64,000 nt of DNA from Actinacidiphila sp965342175 (lineage in GTDB: Bacteria > Actinomycetota > Actinomycetes > Streptomycetales > Streptomycetaceae): contig NZ_CBDRBL010000005.1 of assembly GCF_965342175.1 (NCBI RefSeq), positions 1-64,000 on the forward strand, given 5' to 3'. Positions 7,540-14,507 of this stretch are shown piece by piece. How positions within the stretch are numbered: position 1 is the stretch's first letter; the number at the start of each line of letters is the position of its first letter. The position numbers and the translations under genes are program-made. A model generated the notes under the pieces. It saw only the letters and a program-made list of their open reading frames with translations, did not search any database and was not told the DNA's origin.

Positions 7540-8067
7540 TCAGGCCAGCTCCTTCTCGTACCAGGCGACGTCCCAGTAGCGGCCGAACTTCCGGCCGACC
7601 TCCCGGTGGACGCCCAGCGGGCGGAATCCGAAACGGGTGTGCAGGCGGACGGACGCCTCGTTGGGTTGCGTGATGCCGGCGTACGCGCGGTGCAGGTCCT
7701 CGCCTCGCAGGGCTTCGAAGAGCGCGGCGTAGAGAAGAGTGCCGACGCCGCGGCCGCCTGCGTCCGGGGCGCAATACACGGAGGTCTCCACGGAGGTGGA
7801 GTACGCGGCCTTCGGGCGGAACGGGCTGCTTGTGGCGTATCCGAGCAGTCCGTTCGAGCCGTCCGGTTTTTTTCCGCAGGCAACCAAAAGGCGATGCGGC
7901 CCGTCTTCCGGGTGGGACAGGAGCCAAGGACGGCGCTGTTCCGGTGACAACGGCTCGAGATCGAAGGTGGTCGCCGTCTCCCGGATGTAGTGGTTGCACA
8001 GGTCGGTGAGGGCCTGCAAATCCCCCTCCACCCCCGTCCTGACCTGCACTTCTGTGGACTCTGACAA
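7540..8067 (-). CDS. PAT-like GNAT acetyltransferase
   Basis: A 175-residue GNAT N-acetyltransferase resembling the phosphinothricin/methionine-sulfoximine acetyltransferase group. Features: VRTGVEGDLQALTDLCNHYI at the N-terminus, ETATTFDLEPLS, the acetyl-CoA loop GGRGVGTLLY (about residue 110), and a late NEASVRLHTRFGFRPLG segment. The start is a TTG at 8067, six bases after a strong ggaggtg. A longer upstream frame exists but runs into the hrdD promoter and has no family residues. It is convergent with the MarR gene. Substrate unknown. Confidence 0.88.
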   Translation of the reverse strand: MSESTEVQVRTGVEGDLQALTDLCNHYIRETATTFDLEPLSPEQRRPWLLSHPEDGPHRLLVACGKKPDGSNGLLGYATSSPFRPKAAYSTSVETSVYCAPDAGGRGVGTLLYAALFEALRGEDLHRAYAGITQPNEASVRLHTRFGFRPLGVHREVGRKFGRYWDVAWYEKELA

Positions 8068-8132
8068 TGATCCACCTCCGGCTTTGGGCCCTACAGGGTA
8101 CTGCAAGATCGTAAAAAACGGGGTCGCGCTTG

Positions 8133-8158
8133 GGAATTGTGTCCGGATTCCAGTCGTT
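8133..8158 (+). promoter_or_regulatory. SigR-type promoter of hrdD
   Basis: GGAAT at 8133-8137 and GTT at 8156-8158 are separated by exactly 18 bases, the consensus of the thiol-stress sigma factor SigR in Streptomyces. The site lies about 100 bp above the hrdD start codon. From memory, hrdD of S. coelicolor is transcribed by SigR and another ECF sigma factor, which agrees. Confidence 0.7.
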
Positions 8159-8257
8159 ATCTCTTTTCGAGTGGGCAGCCGAAAGGCACGCGCGAAGCTG
8201 CTGGAGGGGCAGCTCATTCGACCAGACACCCGACCGAACCTTCGCAAGGGAGCACGC

Positions 8258-9244
8258 ATGGCAACCCGTGCCGTCGCCCGCAGCACCACAGGCGGGAACA
8301 GCAGCGCTCGCGCAGGCCACGGTGAGATGGCCGACCGTGACCTCGTCGGCATGTACCTCGACGAGATCGCGCGCACGCCGCTGCTCGACGCCGCGCAGGA
8401 AGTCGAGCTTTCCAGGGCGATCGAGGCCGGCGTCTACGCCGAGCAGCTCCTCGCGGGCGAGGAGCTGGGTCAGGGAGCGGGCGCAGGCCGAGAGGAACTG
8501 GAGGCGATAGCCGCCGCGGGAGCGCGGGCCAAGGACGTCTTCATCCGTTCCAACCTGCGCCTGGTCGTCGCCGTCGCGCGACGCTATCCGCGCAGCGGCC
8601 TGCCGCTGCTCGACCTGATCCAGGAAGGCAACGCAGGCCTGGTGCGCGCCGTCGAGAAGTTCGACTACACCAAGGGCTTCAAGTTCTCCACGTACGCGAC
8701 GTGGTGGATCCGTCAGGCGATCACCCGGTCCATCGCGGACCAGTCGCGCACCATCCGGCTTCCCGTCCACCTGGTGGAGGAGCTGGGGCGGGTGCGCCGG
8801 GTGCAGCGCGAGTTCAACCGCGAGCACGGGCGCGACCCTGAGCCCGCGGAGATCGCGGACGAGCTCGGCTCCACCCCGGAAAGGGTCTCCGACGTACTGG
8901 ACTGGGCGCGCGACCCTGTGAGCCTGAACATGTCGGTGGACGACGAGGGCGAGACGCAGTTCGGCGATCTCGTCGAGGACACCTCCGCGACCTCGCCGGA
9001 GGACTCCGTACTCGTCATGCTGCGGCGTGAGGAACTGGAGGACCTGATCGACCGGCTCGACGACCGGACAGCGTCCATCATCCGGGCGCGCTACGGCATC
9101 GTGGACGGCCGCGAGCGCACGCTGACCGAGGTCGGCAAGCAGCACGGGCTGACGCGTGAGCGGATCCGGCAGATCGAGAAGCACGCGCTGGCGGACCTCA
9201 AGCGCATGGCGCGCGCGACCGGGCTGTCCATCGAAGCGGCCTGA
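8258..9244 (+). CDS. hrdD: principal-like sigma factor HrdD
   Basis: A 328-residue group 2 sigma-70 factor lacking the long acidic N-terminal extension of HrdB. Region 1.2 starts at DLVGMYLDEIARTPLL. Regions 2.1-2.4 carry RSNLRLVVAVARRY, LDLIQEGNAGL and FKFSTYATWWIRQAI, and 4.2 has LTEVGKQHGLTRERIRQIEKHAL. The ATG at 8258 follows aagggag; the frame upstream to 7994 is non-coding promoter sequence. The SigR-type promoter, the downstream small conserved gene and mscL match my memory of the S. coelicolor hrdD locus, so HrdD is preferred over HrdA or HrdC. Confidence 0.88.
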   Translation: MATRAVARSTTGGNSSARAGHGEMADRDLVGMYLDEIARTPLLDAAQEVELSRAIEAGVYAEQLLAGEELGQGAGAGREELEAIAAAGARAKDVFIRSNLRLVVAVARRYPRSGLPLLDLIQEGNAGLVRAVEKFDYTKGFKFSTYATWWIRQAITRSIADQSRTIRLPVHLVEELGRVRRVQREFNREHGRDPEPAEIADELGSTPERVSDVLDWARDPVSLNMSVDDEGETQFGDLVEDTSATSPEDSVLVMLRREELEDLIDRLDDRTASIIRARYGIVDGRERTLTEVGKQHGLTRERIRQIEKHALADLKRMARATGLSIEAA

Positions 9245-9290
9245 CCCTGGGCGGCCACCGCGCGCGGTGCCCGCGCTGACTCCACAGACT

Positions 9291-9325
9291 CGAGCCCCGG
9301 TGCCACCCCCCTGTGCCGGGGCTCG
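9291..9325 (+). terminator. terminator after hrdD
   Basis: A 10-bp perfect inverted repeat (cgagccccgg and ccggggctcg) around a 15-nt loop, 47 bp after the hrdD stop. Confidence 0.65.
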
Positions 9326-9359
9326 ACCCTTGGCGCCGCCGGACCGGTCCCCGTGTCGG

Positions 9360-9441
9360 CCCGGTGTCGGCTTGGCCCGGTGTCGGCTTGGCCCGGTGTC
9401 GGCCCGGACTTGGGTCGGCCCGGACCTGGGTCGGCCCGGTG
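9360..9441. repeat. 16-bp tandem repeat array
   Basis: Degenerate 16-bp units beginning cccgg run head to tail: two copies of cccggtgtcggcttgg, a shortened copy, then two copies of cccggacytgggtcgg and a partial end. It fills the gap between hrdD and the next small gene. There are no spacers as in CRISPR; slippage expansion is likely, and copy number probably varies between strains. Confidence 0.8.
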
Positions 9442-9515
9442 CGTGCGGCCTGGTCGTTGTGGTCGGGCCGTCTGGTCGAGCGGGAGCCGTCGAGCCGCCC
9501 CGTACCCTGGGTGGC

Positions 9516-9728
9516 ATGAGCAGTACCCCCTACTCCGCCACGAACCACACCGAGGCCCCTGTTCCGCGAGCACCGCGCGACGACCCCGCGGCGGCGCTGG
9601 TCTTCGACGACCCGCTGGACCGACAGTCGTCCGACGACACCGACACCGGATGGGGCGAGCGCCCCGGCCAGGGCGGTGCGGGGGATCTCGCGCGCTTTCT
9701 CGACGAGAAGCCCCCGCACCACATCTGA
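9516..9728 (+). CDS. conserved small acidic protein
   Basis: A 70-residue hydrophilic protein starting at the ATG at 9516. The middle VFDDPLDRQSSDDTDTGWGERP and the end DLARFLDEKPPHHI are residues I remember as conserved in short uncharacterised Streptomyces proteins next to hrdD. It has no membrane segment or known domain and is probably disordered with a C-terminal helix. It is convergent with mscL, only 11 bp apart. The function is unknown, but the conserved tail argues that it is real. Confidence 0.75.
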   Translation: MSSTPYSATNHTEAPVPRAPRDDPAAALVFDDPLDRQSSDDTDTGWGERPGQGGAGDLARFLDEKPPHHI

Positions 9729-9739
9729 GGCGGCCCGTC

Positions 9740-10219
9740 TTACGGACGCGTCCGGTTGCTGCTGCCGTGGCTGTAGGGAGAGGGAATGGTGGGGGCGTCG
9801 CCGTGGCCCTGCTGCTGGCGGGCGAGCAGGTCGCGTATCTCGGTCAGCAGTTCCAGCTCCGTGGGAGCGGCCACTGCCTCCTCCTTGCCCGCCCTGCGCC
9901 GCTCGTTGAGTTTGTTCATCGGCAGGATCAGCAGGAAGTACACGACGGCGGCCGTGATGAGGAAGGTCAGCGCCGCGCCGGCGACGGCGCCCCACAGCAG
10001 GCCCACACCCTTGGTGAGCTCGCCGTTGACGACGGTGCAGGGCGCCTCGATGCACAGGGTGTAGCCGTCGAGGTTCTTGGTGCCGATGGCACCGATCACC
10101 GGATTGATGAGGCCCTTCACGAACGCGTCGACGATCTTGCTGAACGCGGCGCCGACCACGACCGCGACAGCGAGCTCGACGACGTTGCCACGCAGCAGGA
10201 AGGCTTTGAAGCCCTTCAA
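9740..10219 (-). CDS. mscL: large-conductance mechanosensitive channel MscL
   Basis: A 159-residue homopentameric channel that opens under membrane tension to release solutes in hypo-osmotic shock. The N-terminal amphipathic helix plus TM1 reads KGFKAFLLRGNVVELAVAVV and includes the conserved gate region. TM2 (AGAALTFLITAAVVYFLLIL) lies around residues 75-95, followed by the charged cytoplasmic helix (TELELLTEIRDLLARQ). The start is a TTG at 10219, preceded by aaagga. The frame is open far upstream, but those residues are unrelated. Confidence 0.95.
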   Translation of the reverse strand: MKGFKAFLLRGNVVELAVAVVVGAAFSKIVDAFVKGLINPVIGAIGTKNLDGYTLCIEAPCTVVNGELTKGVGLLWGAVAGAALTFLITAAVVYFLLILPMNKLNERRRAGKEEAVAAPTELELLTEIRDLLARQQQGHGDAPTIPSPYSHGSSNRTRP

Positions 10220-10410
10220 GGGACGAATTCCTTTCGAGGAACGACCGTGCAGTGCGGCCCGGGGAGCCGTGGGTACCCAGTGGTGTCCCGCGGGGCGCCG
10301 CCGGAGCGAGGGCCGGCGGTCACGGAGGTAGGTGAGCGGTTCGGCCTTTGAGGGTAGGGGGTGCGCGCGGGGGCTCACCCACTGGTTGCTGCCCTTCTCA
10401 TGGAATACGG

Positions 10411-10995
10411 CTAACGCAGGGCGACCGCCAGGGGCGAGGAGGCCGCGGCGCCGGACAACGCGGCAGCCGTCCCCCGTGGTACCGACAGCACGATCAGTGC
10501 TCCGCCGCCGAATCCGCCCCCGTCCACGCCTGCCGCGGCGAGGCCCTGGGCGCCGGCGGGGGGAGAGGGGACCGCCACCACAGGCGCTCCGCGGGCCACC
10601 ACGCGCGCCGCGGCGAGGACGTCCACCCGGTCGCCGGGCCGGACCAGCGAGGCGGCAGCCGCGTCCGCGATGCGCACCGGCGCCCGGACCATGTCCTGTG
10701 CGGCGGCAGCGGCAGCCGGGGCGTCCCGTCCCGGTCGGCGGGGCTGCTGATCCGTCCGGGGCGCCGCCGCGGCCAGTGCGGCAGCGGTCATCGCCAGGCC
10801 CGCGGCCATCATCCGCCGCCGTCGGCGCAGCGCACGGCGCAGGCGATGCCTCCCGCCGCCCGCCCTGATCGGCGCGAACATCGGGACCACGCCAGGTGTG
10901 GGCGCGTCCGTGCCCATACCCGCCGGCGGTACCGGGCCGCCGCCTGCCCACCATGTGGCGCCACCGCTGTCCACCATCTCGACCACCCCCGTCAT
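10411..10995 (-). CDS. SAF/CpaB-like domain protein
   Basis: About 194 residues from the ATG at 10995. An Arg-rich stretch (about residues 48-62) precedes an Ala-rich hydrophobic segment (MMAAGLAMTAAALAAAA) that could anchor the protein. The rest reads like an SAF domain as in RcpC/CpaB: VRAPVRIADAAAASLVRPGDRVDVLAA, then an Ala/Pro loop and ALIVLSVPRGTAAAL near the end. CpaB-like proteins take part in Flp pilus assembly, but no other pilus gene is nearby. The start is uncertain, because the frame opens to 11226 and would overlap the divergent gene. Confidence 0.7.
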   Translation of the reverse strand: MTGVVEMVDSGGATWWAGGGPVPPAGMGTDAPTPGVVPMFAPIRAGGGRHRLRRALRRRRRMMAAGLAMTAAALAAAAPRTDQQPRRPGRDAPAAAAAAQDMVRAPVRIADAAAASLVRPGDRVDVLAAARVVARGAPVVAVPSPPAGAQGLAAAGVDGGGFGGGALIVLSVPRGTAAALSGAAASSPLAVALR

Positions 10996-11210
10996 CGGGC
11001 CTTGCCCGCCGGTGCTTCCGGCCGGGCACGACCACCATGACGCATCGCGCCGCGGCGCCTCGGCGCCCTGTGGAGTACTGGCCGGTTGTGGATAACTCGG
11101 CCACCCGTTCGAGGGGATGAGCTTGACGGGCCTGGCGGTGCGGCGCCGGTGGTGGTGTGCTTGCTGGTAACGAACCGAAGCGCGGAGCTCGAGAGCGGGA
11201 GGTGGTCGAC

Positions 11211-11891
11211 ATGACCAGTCAGCCATTGCGCGACGGCCCGTCCGAAAGGTCCAGAGCTCATCCGGGGGACGTCAGCCGTCGCGTCGCGCAGCGGCGGGAA
11301 CAGTTGGGGCTCAGCCGCGAGGAAGTGGCCGCCAGGGCCGGAATGACGTCCAGCTACGTGCGGTATGTGGAGGAGCAGTGCCACCACACCATCGGCACCA
11401 ACGCCCTGCTCCGGCTTGCAGGCGCCTTGCGCACCACTGCGAGCCATCTGCTGGGCGGTGATGCCGAGCACGTGCCCGGTGAGGAGGCCGTCGGTCCACC
11501 GGTGATGGAGGAGATGCGGCCGGAGGAGTGCTGGAACCGGCTGTCCGGCCAGGACGTCGGCAGGATCGCGCTGACAACCGGCGGGGGCCACCCCGCGGTC
11601 GTTCCTGTGAACTACGCGGTCGTCGACGGCACCATCATCTACCGCACGGCTGCGGACGCGCCTCCGTCCCTGGCCAAGGGCAATGAGGTCGCCTTCGAGG
11701 TCGACCAACTCGACGCCTGTCTCAGCGCGGGATGGAGTGTGCTGGTTCTCGGGGCCGCCGAGCGCGTCGTCGATCCCGAGGACTCTCGGGTGCTGGAGGC
11801 CCATCCTGGCCCTTGGTCCGGAGGTGAGGACGACCTGTGGATACGCATCGTCCCCTCCCGTATCTCCGGCAGCCTCATACGCAGCGTGTAG
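11211..11891 (+). CDS. XRE-HTH / flavin-binding split-barrel protein
   Basis: A 226-residue fusion. Residues ~20-85 are a Cro/C1-type helix-turn-helix (RVAQRREQLGLSREEVAARAGMTSSYVRYVEE). Residues ~100-220 are a pyridoxamine-5'-phosphate-oxidase-like split barrel (RLSGQDVGRIALTTGGGHPAVVPVNYAVVDGTIIYRT, then VAFEVDQLDACLSAGWSVLVLG). The ATG at 11211 follows gggaggtgg. Such fusions occur with universal stress proteins in actinobacterial dormancy/hypoxia gene sets, and a USP gene and an alcohol dehydrogenase follow here on the other strand. It probably senses a flavin, F420 or heme-type ligand. Confidence 0.85.
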   Translation: MTSQPLRDGPSERSRAHPGDVSRRVAQRREQLGLSREEVAARAGMTSSYVRYVEEQCHHTIGTNALLRLAGALRTTASHLLGGDAEHVPGEEAVGPPVMEEMRPEECWNRLSGQDVGRIALTTGGGHPAVVPVNYAVVDGTIIYRTAADAPPSLAKGNEVAFEVDQLDACLSAGWSVLVLGAAERVVDPEDSRVLEAHPGPWSGGEDDLWIRIVPSRISGSLIRSV

Positions 11892-11940
11892 CAGGCAAGA
11901 GCCGCGAAGGAGAGAGACGGGCACAGTCGGATGTGATCGC

Positions 11941-11956
11941 GCGTCCGATCGGACGC
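11941..11956. terminator. 16-bp palindrome between convergent genes
   Basis: GCGTCCGATCGGACGC is a perfect palindrome in the 84-bp gap between the convergent XRE-flavin and USP genes. The position suggests a shared terminator, though the lack of a loop spacer means it could also be a protein-binding site. Confidence 0.4.
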
Positions 11957-11975
11957 ATTCGGTTCGGCCGGCCGG

Positions 11976-12836
11976 TCAGGCGTGGCGAAACACCGCCACG
12001 GGGCAGTGAGCGTGGTGTAGCAGGGCATGGGTCACATGTGGCAGTCGGCCGCGGGAACGTCGATGCCGTTGGGCGCCTGCGACGAGTAGGTCGGCATGGG
12101 CCGAGGCATCCACCAGGGCGCCGCTCGCTGAGGAGGCGTTGACCAGGTCCACAGTCACGGTGAGGTCCGGGTACTCCTCGCGAATCCTGTCGGCGACCTG
12201 CTGTTGCGCGGCCGCCTCCCGGTCACCGACCGACCTGGCGTCGTCCAGCCCGGGCACCATCTCGCCCACAGCCCCGAGCAGGCTCCATGCCGTCAGGAGG
12301 CGCAAGGTGGCCTTCCGTAGCCGGGCCTCGTCGGCGGCGAAGCGCACGGTGGCCAGGTCGGTCTCGTCGCGGAGCCCGGCCAGGACGACACCGGTGGACG
12401 GATGCTCGCTGCCTCGCACGATGACCACGGGCCCGCACGCGTGGGCCGCCACACGCAGCCCGACCGAGCCCAGCAACAGCGCTTGGAAGCCACCCAGCCC
12501 ACGGCTGCCGACCACGACGAGGCTCTCGGGCCCGGAGTGGTCCACCAAGGTGTCGGCGGGCTTCCCTTTACCGAGAGAGGTGGTGATCGTCAGGTCCGCG
12601 TAGCGGGTTGTGGCGGCGGCCGCCGCCTCGTCCAGCACCGCGTGGCCGTTGTCGATGACGAGTTGTGCGGTCTCGGGCGTCAGGTTGCGGCCCGAACGGG
12701 TCTCCAGGCCGGCAGCGTGGAGGATGTGCAGCGGGCGATCGCGTAGCACGGCCTCGCCTGCGGCCCACATCACCGCGGCGATGGCGCGGGGCGAGCCGTC
12801 CGTGCCGACCACGACCGATCCGTGGCTGGTGTCCAT
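11976..12836 (-). CDS. tandem universal stress protein
   Basis: A 286-residue protein with two Usp domains. Domain 1 (about 1-145) opens with VVVGTDGSPRAIAAVMWAA and contains the ATP-loop-like VVVGSRGLGGFQALLLGSVG. Domain 2 (about 150-286) ends HADLLVAGAQRHRRS...HCPVAVFRHA and has a degenerate nucleotide loop. The ATG at 12836 follows aaggaga. A 149-bp gap separates it from the zinc alcohol dehydrogenase upstream in the same direction. Tandem-domain USPs are typical of actinobacterial hypoxia/stationary-phase regulons; no DevR-type box is obvious here. Confidence 0.92.
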   Translation of the reverse strand: MDTSHGSVVVGTDGSPRAIAAVMWAAGEAVLRDRPLHILHAAGLETRSGRNLTPETAQLVIDNGHAVLDEAAAAATTRYADLTITTSLGKGKPADTLVDHSGPESLVVVGSRGLGGFQALLLGSVGLRVAAHACGPVVIVRGSEHPSTGVVLAGLRDETDLATVRFAADEARLRKATLRLLTAWSLLGAVGEMVPGLDDARSVGDREAAAQQQVADRIREEYPDLTVTVDLVNASSASGALVDASAHADLLVAGAQRHRRSRGRLPHVTHALLHHAHCPVAVFRHA

Positions 12837-12985
12837 GGCGGTGTCTCCTTGTCGCTGTCGCTCCGCTCGGACTCGTCCCCCCTGCGTTCCGTCCCGCCCT
12901 CGTCCCGTCTCGGCGATGCCCACGCCGCACTGCAGCTGCCCGGACAGCCCTTGCCCGCCTCGTCCCCCGTCCCCTCGTCCACATC

Positions 12986-13999
12986 TCAGCGCGGCAGCAG
13001 CACCGCGGCGCCGTTGACACCGTCGGCGGCCAGGTCGGACAGCGCCCGGTCCGCGTGGTCCAAGGAATAGGGGGTGACAGTCACCCGGATGCCGATTCGG
13101 GCGGCCAAGGCCAGGAATTCCTTTCCGTCCTGTCGTGTGTTGGAGGTGACGCTGCGCAGATTGCGTTCCTGGAACAGATGGCGCTGGTAGTTCAGTGCCG
13201 GGATGTCGGTGAGGTGGATCCCGGCGATTGCCAGGGTTCCGCCCCGGTCCAGGGCTTCCAGGGCCGGCGGCACCAGGTCGCCGACCGGGGCGAAGAGGAT
13301 GGCCGCGTCCAACGGTTCCGGCGGGCGGTCCGCCGCCGCCCCGGCAGAGGCGGCGCCGAGTTCCCGCGCGAGTTCCCGCGCTCGTTCCGACCGCGTCAGT
13401 ACATGCACGGTGGCCCCCTCGGCCAGGGCGACCTGGGCAGCGATATGCGCGGAGGCGCCGAAGCCGTAGATGCCGAGCCGCCCGCCGGGCGGCAGGTCGC
13501 TGCGGCGCAGCGCGCGGAAGCCGATGATGCCCGCGCACAGCAGGGGCGCCAGGTGCATGGCGTCACGGCCGTCGGCGTCTTCGGGCAGGGCGTAGGCGTA
13601 GTCCTCGGGCACGGAGGTGAAGTCGGCGAAGCCGCCGTCTGCGTCCCAGCCGGTGTAGAGCGAGTACGGGCACAGGTTCTCGCGGCCGCTCAGACAGTAG
13701 ATGCAGTTCCCGCACGTGCCGCGTAGCCAGGCGACCCCCACCCGGTCGCCCTCGGTGAAGCGGCTGACGAGCTCACCCGTGCCGACGACGCGCCCCACCA
13801 CCTCATGCCCGGGGATGGTCTCGCGGCGGTGGGGTGGCAGGTCGCCCTCCGCCAGGTGCAGGTCGGTACGGCACACGCCGCACGCCTCCACGCGCAGCAG
13901 CAGTTCCCGCGGTCCTGGCACAGGCTTGGGGCGTCCGACGCGTACCAGTGGCTCCGTGATCATGGGTCCGGGCCGATCGACGACCCAACCGCTCAGCAT
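12986..13999 (-). CDS. zinc-dependent alcohol dehydrogenase
   Basis: A 337-residue medium-chain dehydrogenase of the AdhA-like type. The catalytic zinc ligands lie in VEACGVCRTDLHLAEG and in IPGHEVVGRV. Four structural-zinc cysteines occur in CGNCIYCLSGRENLC. The Rossmann loop is GIYGFGASAHIAAQVAL (about residue 175). The start is the ATG at 13999, 7 bases after ctggag; an ATG 17 codons earlier is possible. It probably oxidises or reduces alcohol/aldehyde with NAD(P)H. The neighbouring USP gene suggests a stress or low-oxygen role. Confidence 0.92.
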   Translation of the reverse strand: MLSGWVVDRPGPMITEPLVRVGRPKPVPGPRELLLRVEACGVCRTDLHLAEGDLPPHRRETIPGHEVVGRVVGTGELVSRFTEGDRVGVAWLRGTCGNCIYCLSGRENLCPYSLYTGWDADGGFADFTSVPEDYAYALPEDADGRDAMHLAPLLCAGIIGFRALRRSDLPPGGRLGIYGFGASAHIAAQVALAEGATVHVLTRSERARELARELGAASAGAAADRPPEPLDAAILFAPVGDLVPPALEALDRGGTLAIAGIHLTDIPALNYQRHLFQERNLRSVTSNTRQDGKEFLALAARIGIRVTVTPYSLDHADRALSDLAADGVNGAAVLLPR

Positions 14000-14060
14000 G
14001 TCTCCAGTCTGCGACCGGAGGCCTCGGCGCTGCAGCCCGAAGCCCGTCACGCGGGCATGG

Positions 14061-14094
14061 CGAAGACCCCCGTCGCACGGGACGGGGGCCTTCG
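14061..14094 (-). terminator. terminator after fmdB-like gene
   Basis: Arms cgaagacccccgtc and gacgggggccttcg form a near-perfect 14-bp stem with a 6-nt loop. On the minus strand it follows the FmdB-family gene by 26 bp. Confidence 0.75.
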
Positions 14095-14120
14095 CCAGGG
14101 CAGGGCGCCGTGGGCTCCGC

Positions 14121-14441
14121 TCAGGCGGCCGACGTGCTCGCCGAGCTGGTGGAGCCGCTGGTGGTGCTGCTGGAGGAGCCGGCGGAGCCGCTGCTCTTGG
14201 AGTCCGAAGAGGCCTTCGACTCCGAGCTGCCGCTCTTGGAGGCCGGCGTGCTGCTGGACGACGAGCCGCGGCTGTCCGTCCGGTAGAAGCCGGATCCCTT
14301 GAAGACGACGCCGACCGCGGAAAAGACCTTGCGAAGCCGGCCGTTGCAGGCCGGGCACTCGGTCAGCGGGTCGTCTGTGAACTTCTGCACCGCCTCGAGG
14401 CCCTCGCCGCAGGTGGTGCACTGGTACTGGTAGGTCGGCAC
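14121..14441 (-). CDS. FmdB-family zinc-ribbon protein
   Basis: A 106-residue protein. The first 55 residues are the FmdB/CxxC-CxxC zinc ribbon, with Cys at 8, 11, 29 and 32, and end GVVFKGSGFYRTDSR. The rest is a Ser-rich low-complexity tail (SSSSSTPASKSGSSESK and so on), likely disordered. It starts at a GTG at 14441 after an ideal ggaggag. A CIRCE element overlaps the 5' side of that ribosome site, so HrcA heat-shock control is predicted. In the family the zinc ribbon is called a putative regulator but its molecular role is not settled. Confidence 0.9.
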   Translation of the reverse strand: MPTYQYQCTTCGEGLEAVQKFTDDPLTECPACNGRLRKVFSAVGVVFKGSGFYRTDSRGSSSSSTPASKSGSSESKASSDSKSSGSAGSSSSTTSGSTSSASTSAA

Positions 14442-14450
14442 TTGCTCCTC

Positions 14451-14477
14451 CTGGCACTCTGACTCAGTGAGTGCTAA
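14451..14477 (-). promoter_or_regulatory. CIRCE (HrcA operator) upstream of fmdB-like gene
   Basis: The consensus TTAGCACTC-N9-GAGTGCTAA is matched by CTGGCACTC (14451-14459), exactly 9 bases, and GAGTGCTAA (14469-14477): 16 of 18 arm positions, with one arm perfect. It sits immediately upstream of and touching the Shine-Dalgarno of the fmdB-like gene. In Streptomyces, HrcA/CIRCE is known for groES/groEL and dnaJ2. Confidence 0.8.
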
Positions 14478-14507
14478 CGACGGTCAATAGTGCAGCATTC
14501 CGCGGCA

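Noticed and set aside
9360..9441. CRISPR-like array
   Set aside because: Units are contiguous with no unique spacers, and no cas genes are present.
11087..11095. DnaA-box-like TGTGGATAA near the XRE-flavin gene
   Set aside because: Single site, no cluster, and no dnaA/dnaN genes nearby; chance occurrence.
9740..11212. 490-residue reading with MscL as C-terminus
   Set aside because: The upstream half has no family residues and overlaps the SAF-domain gene; a TTG with a ribosome site gives the normal MscL length.
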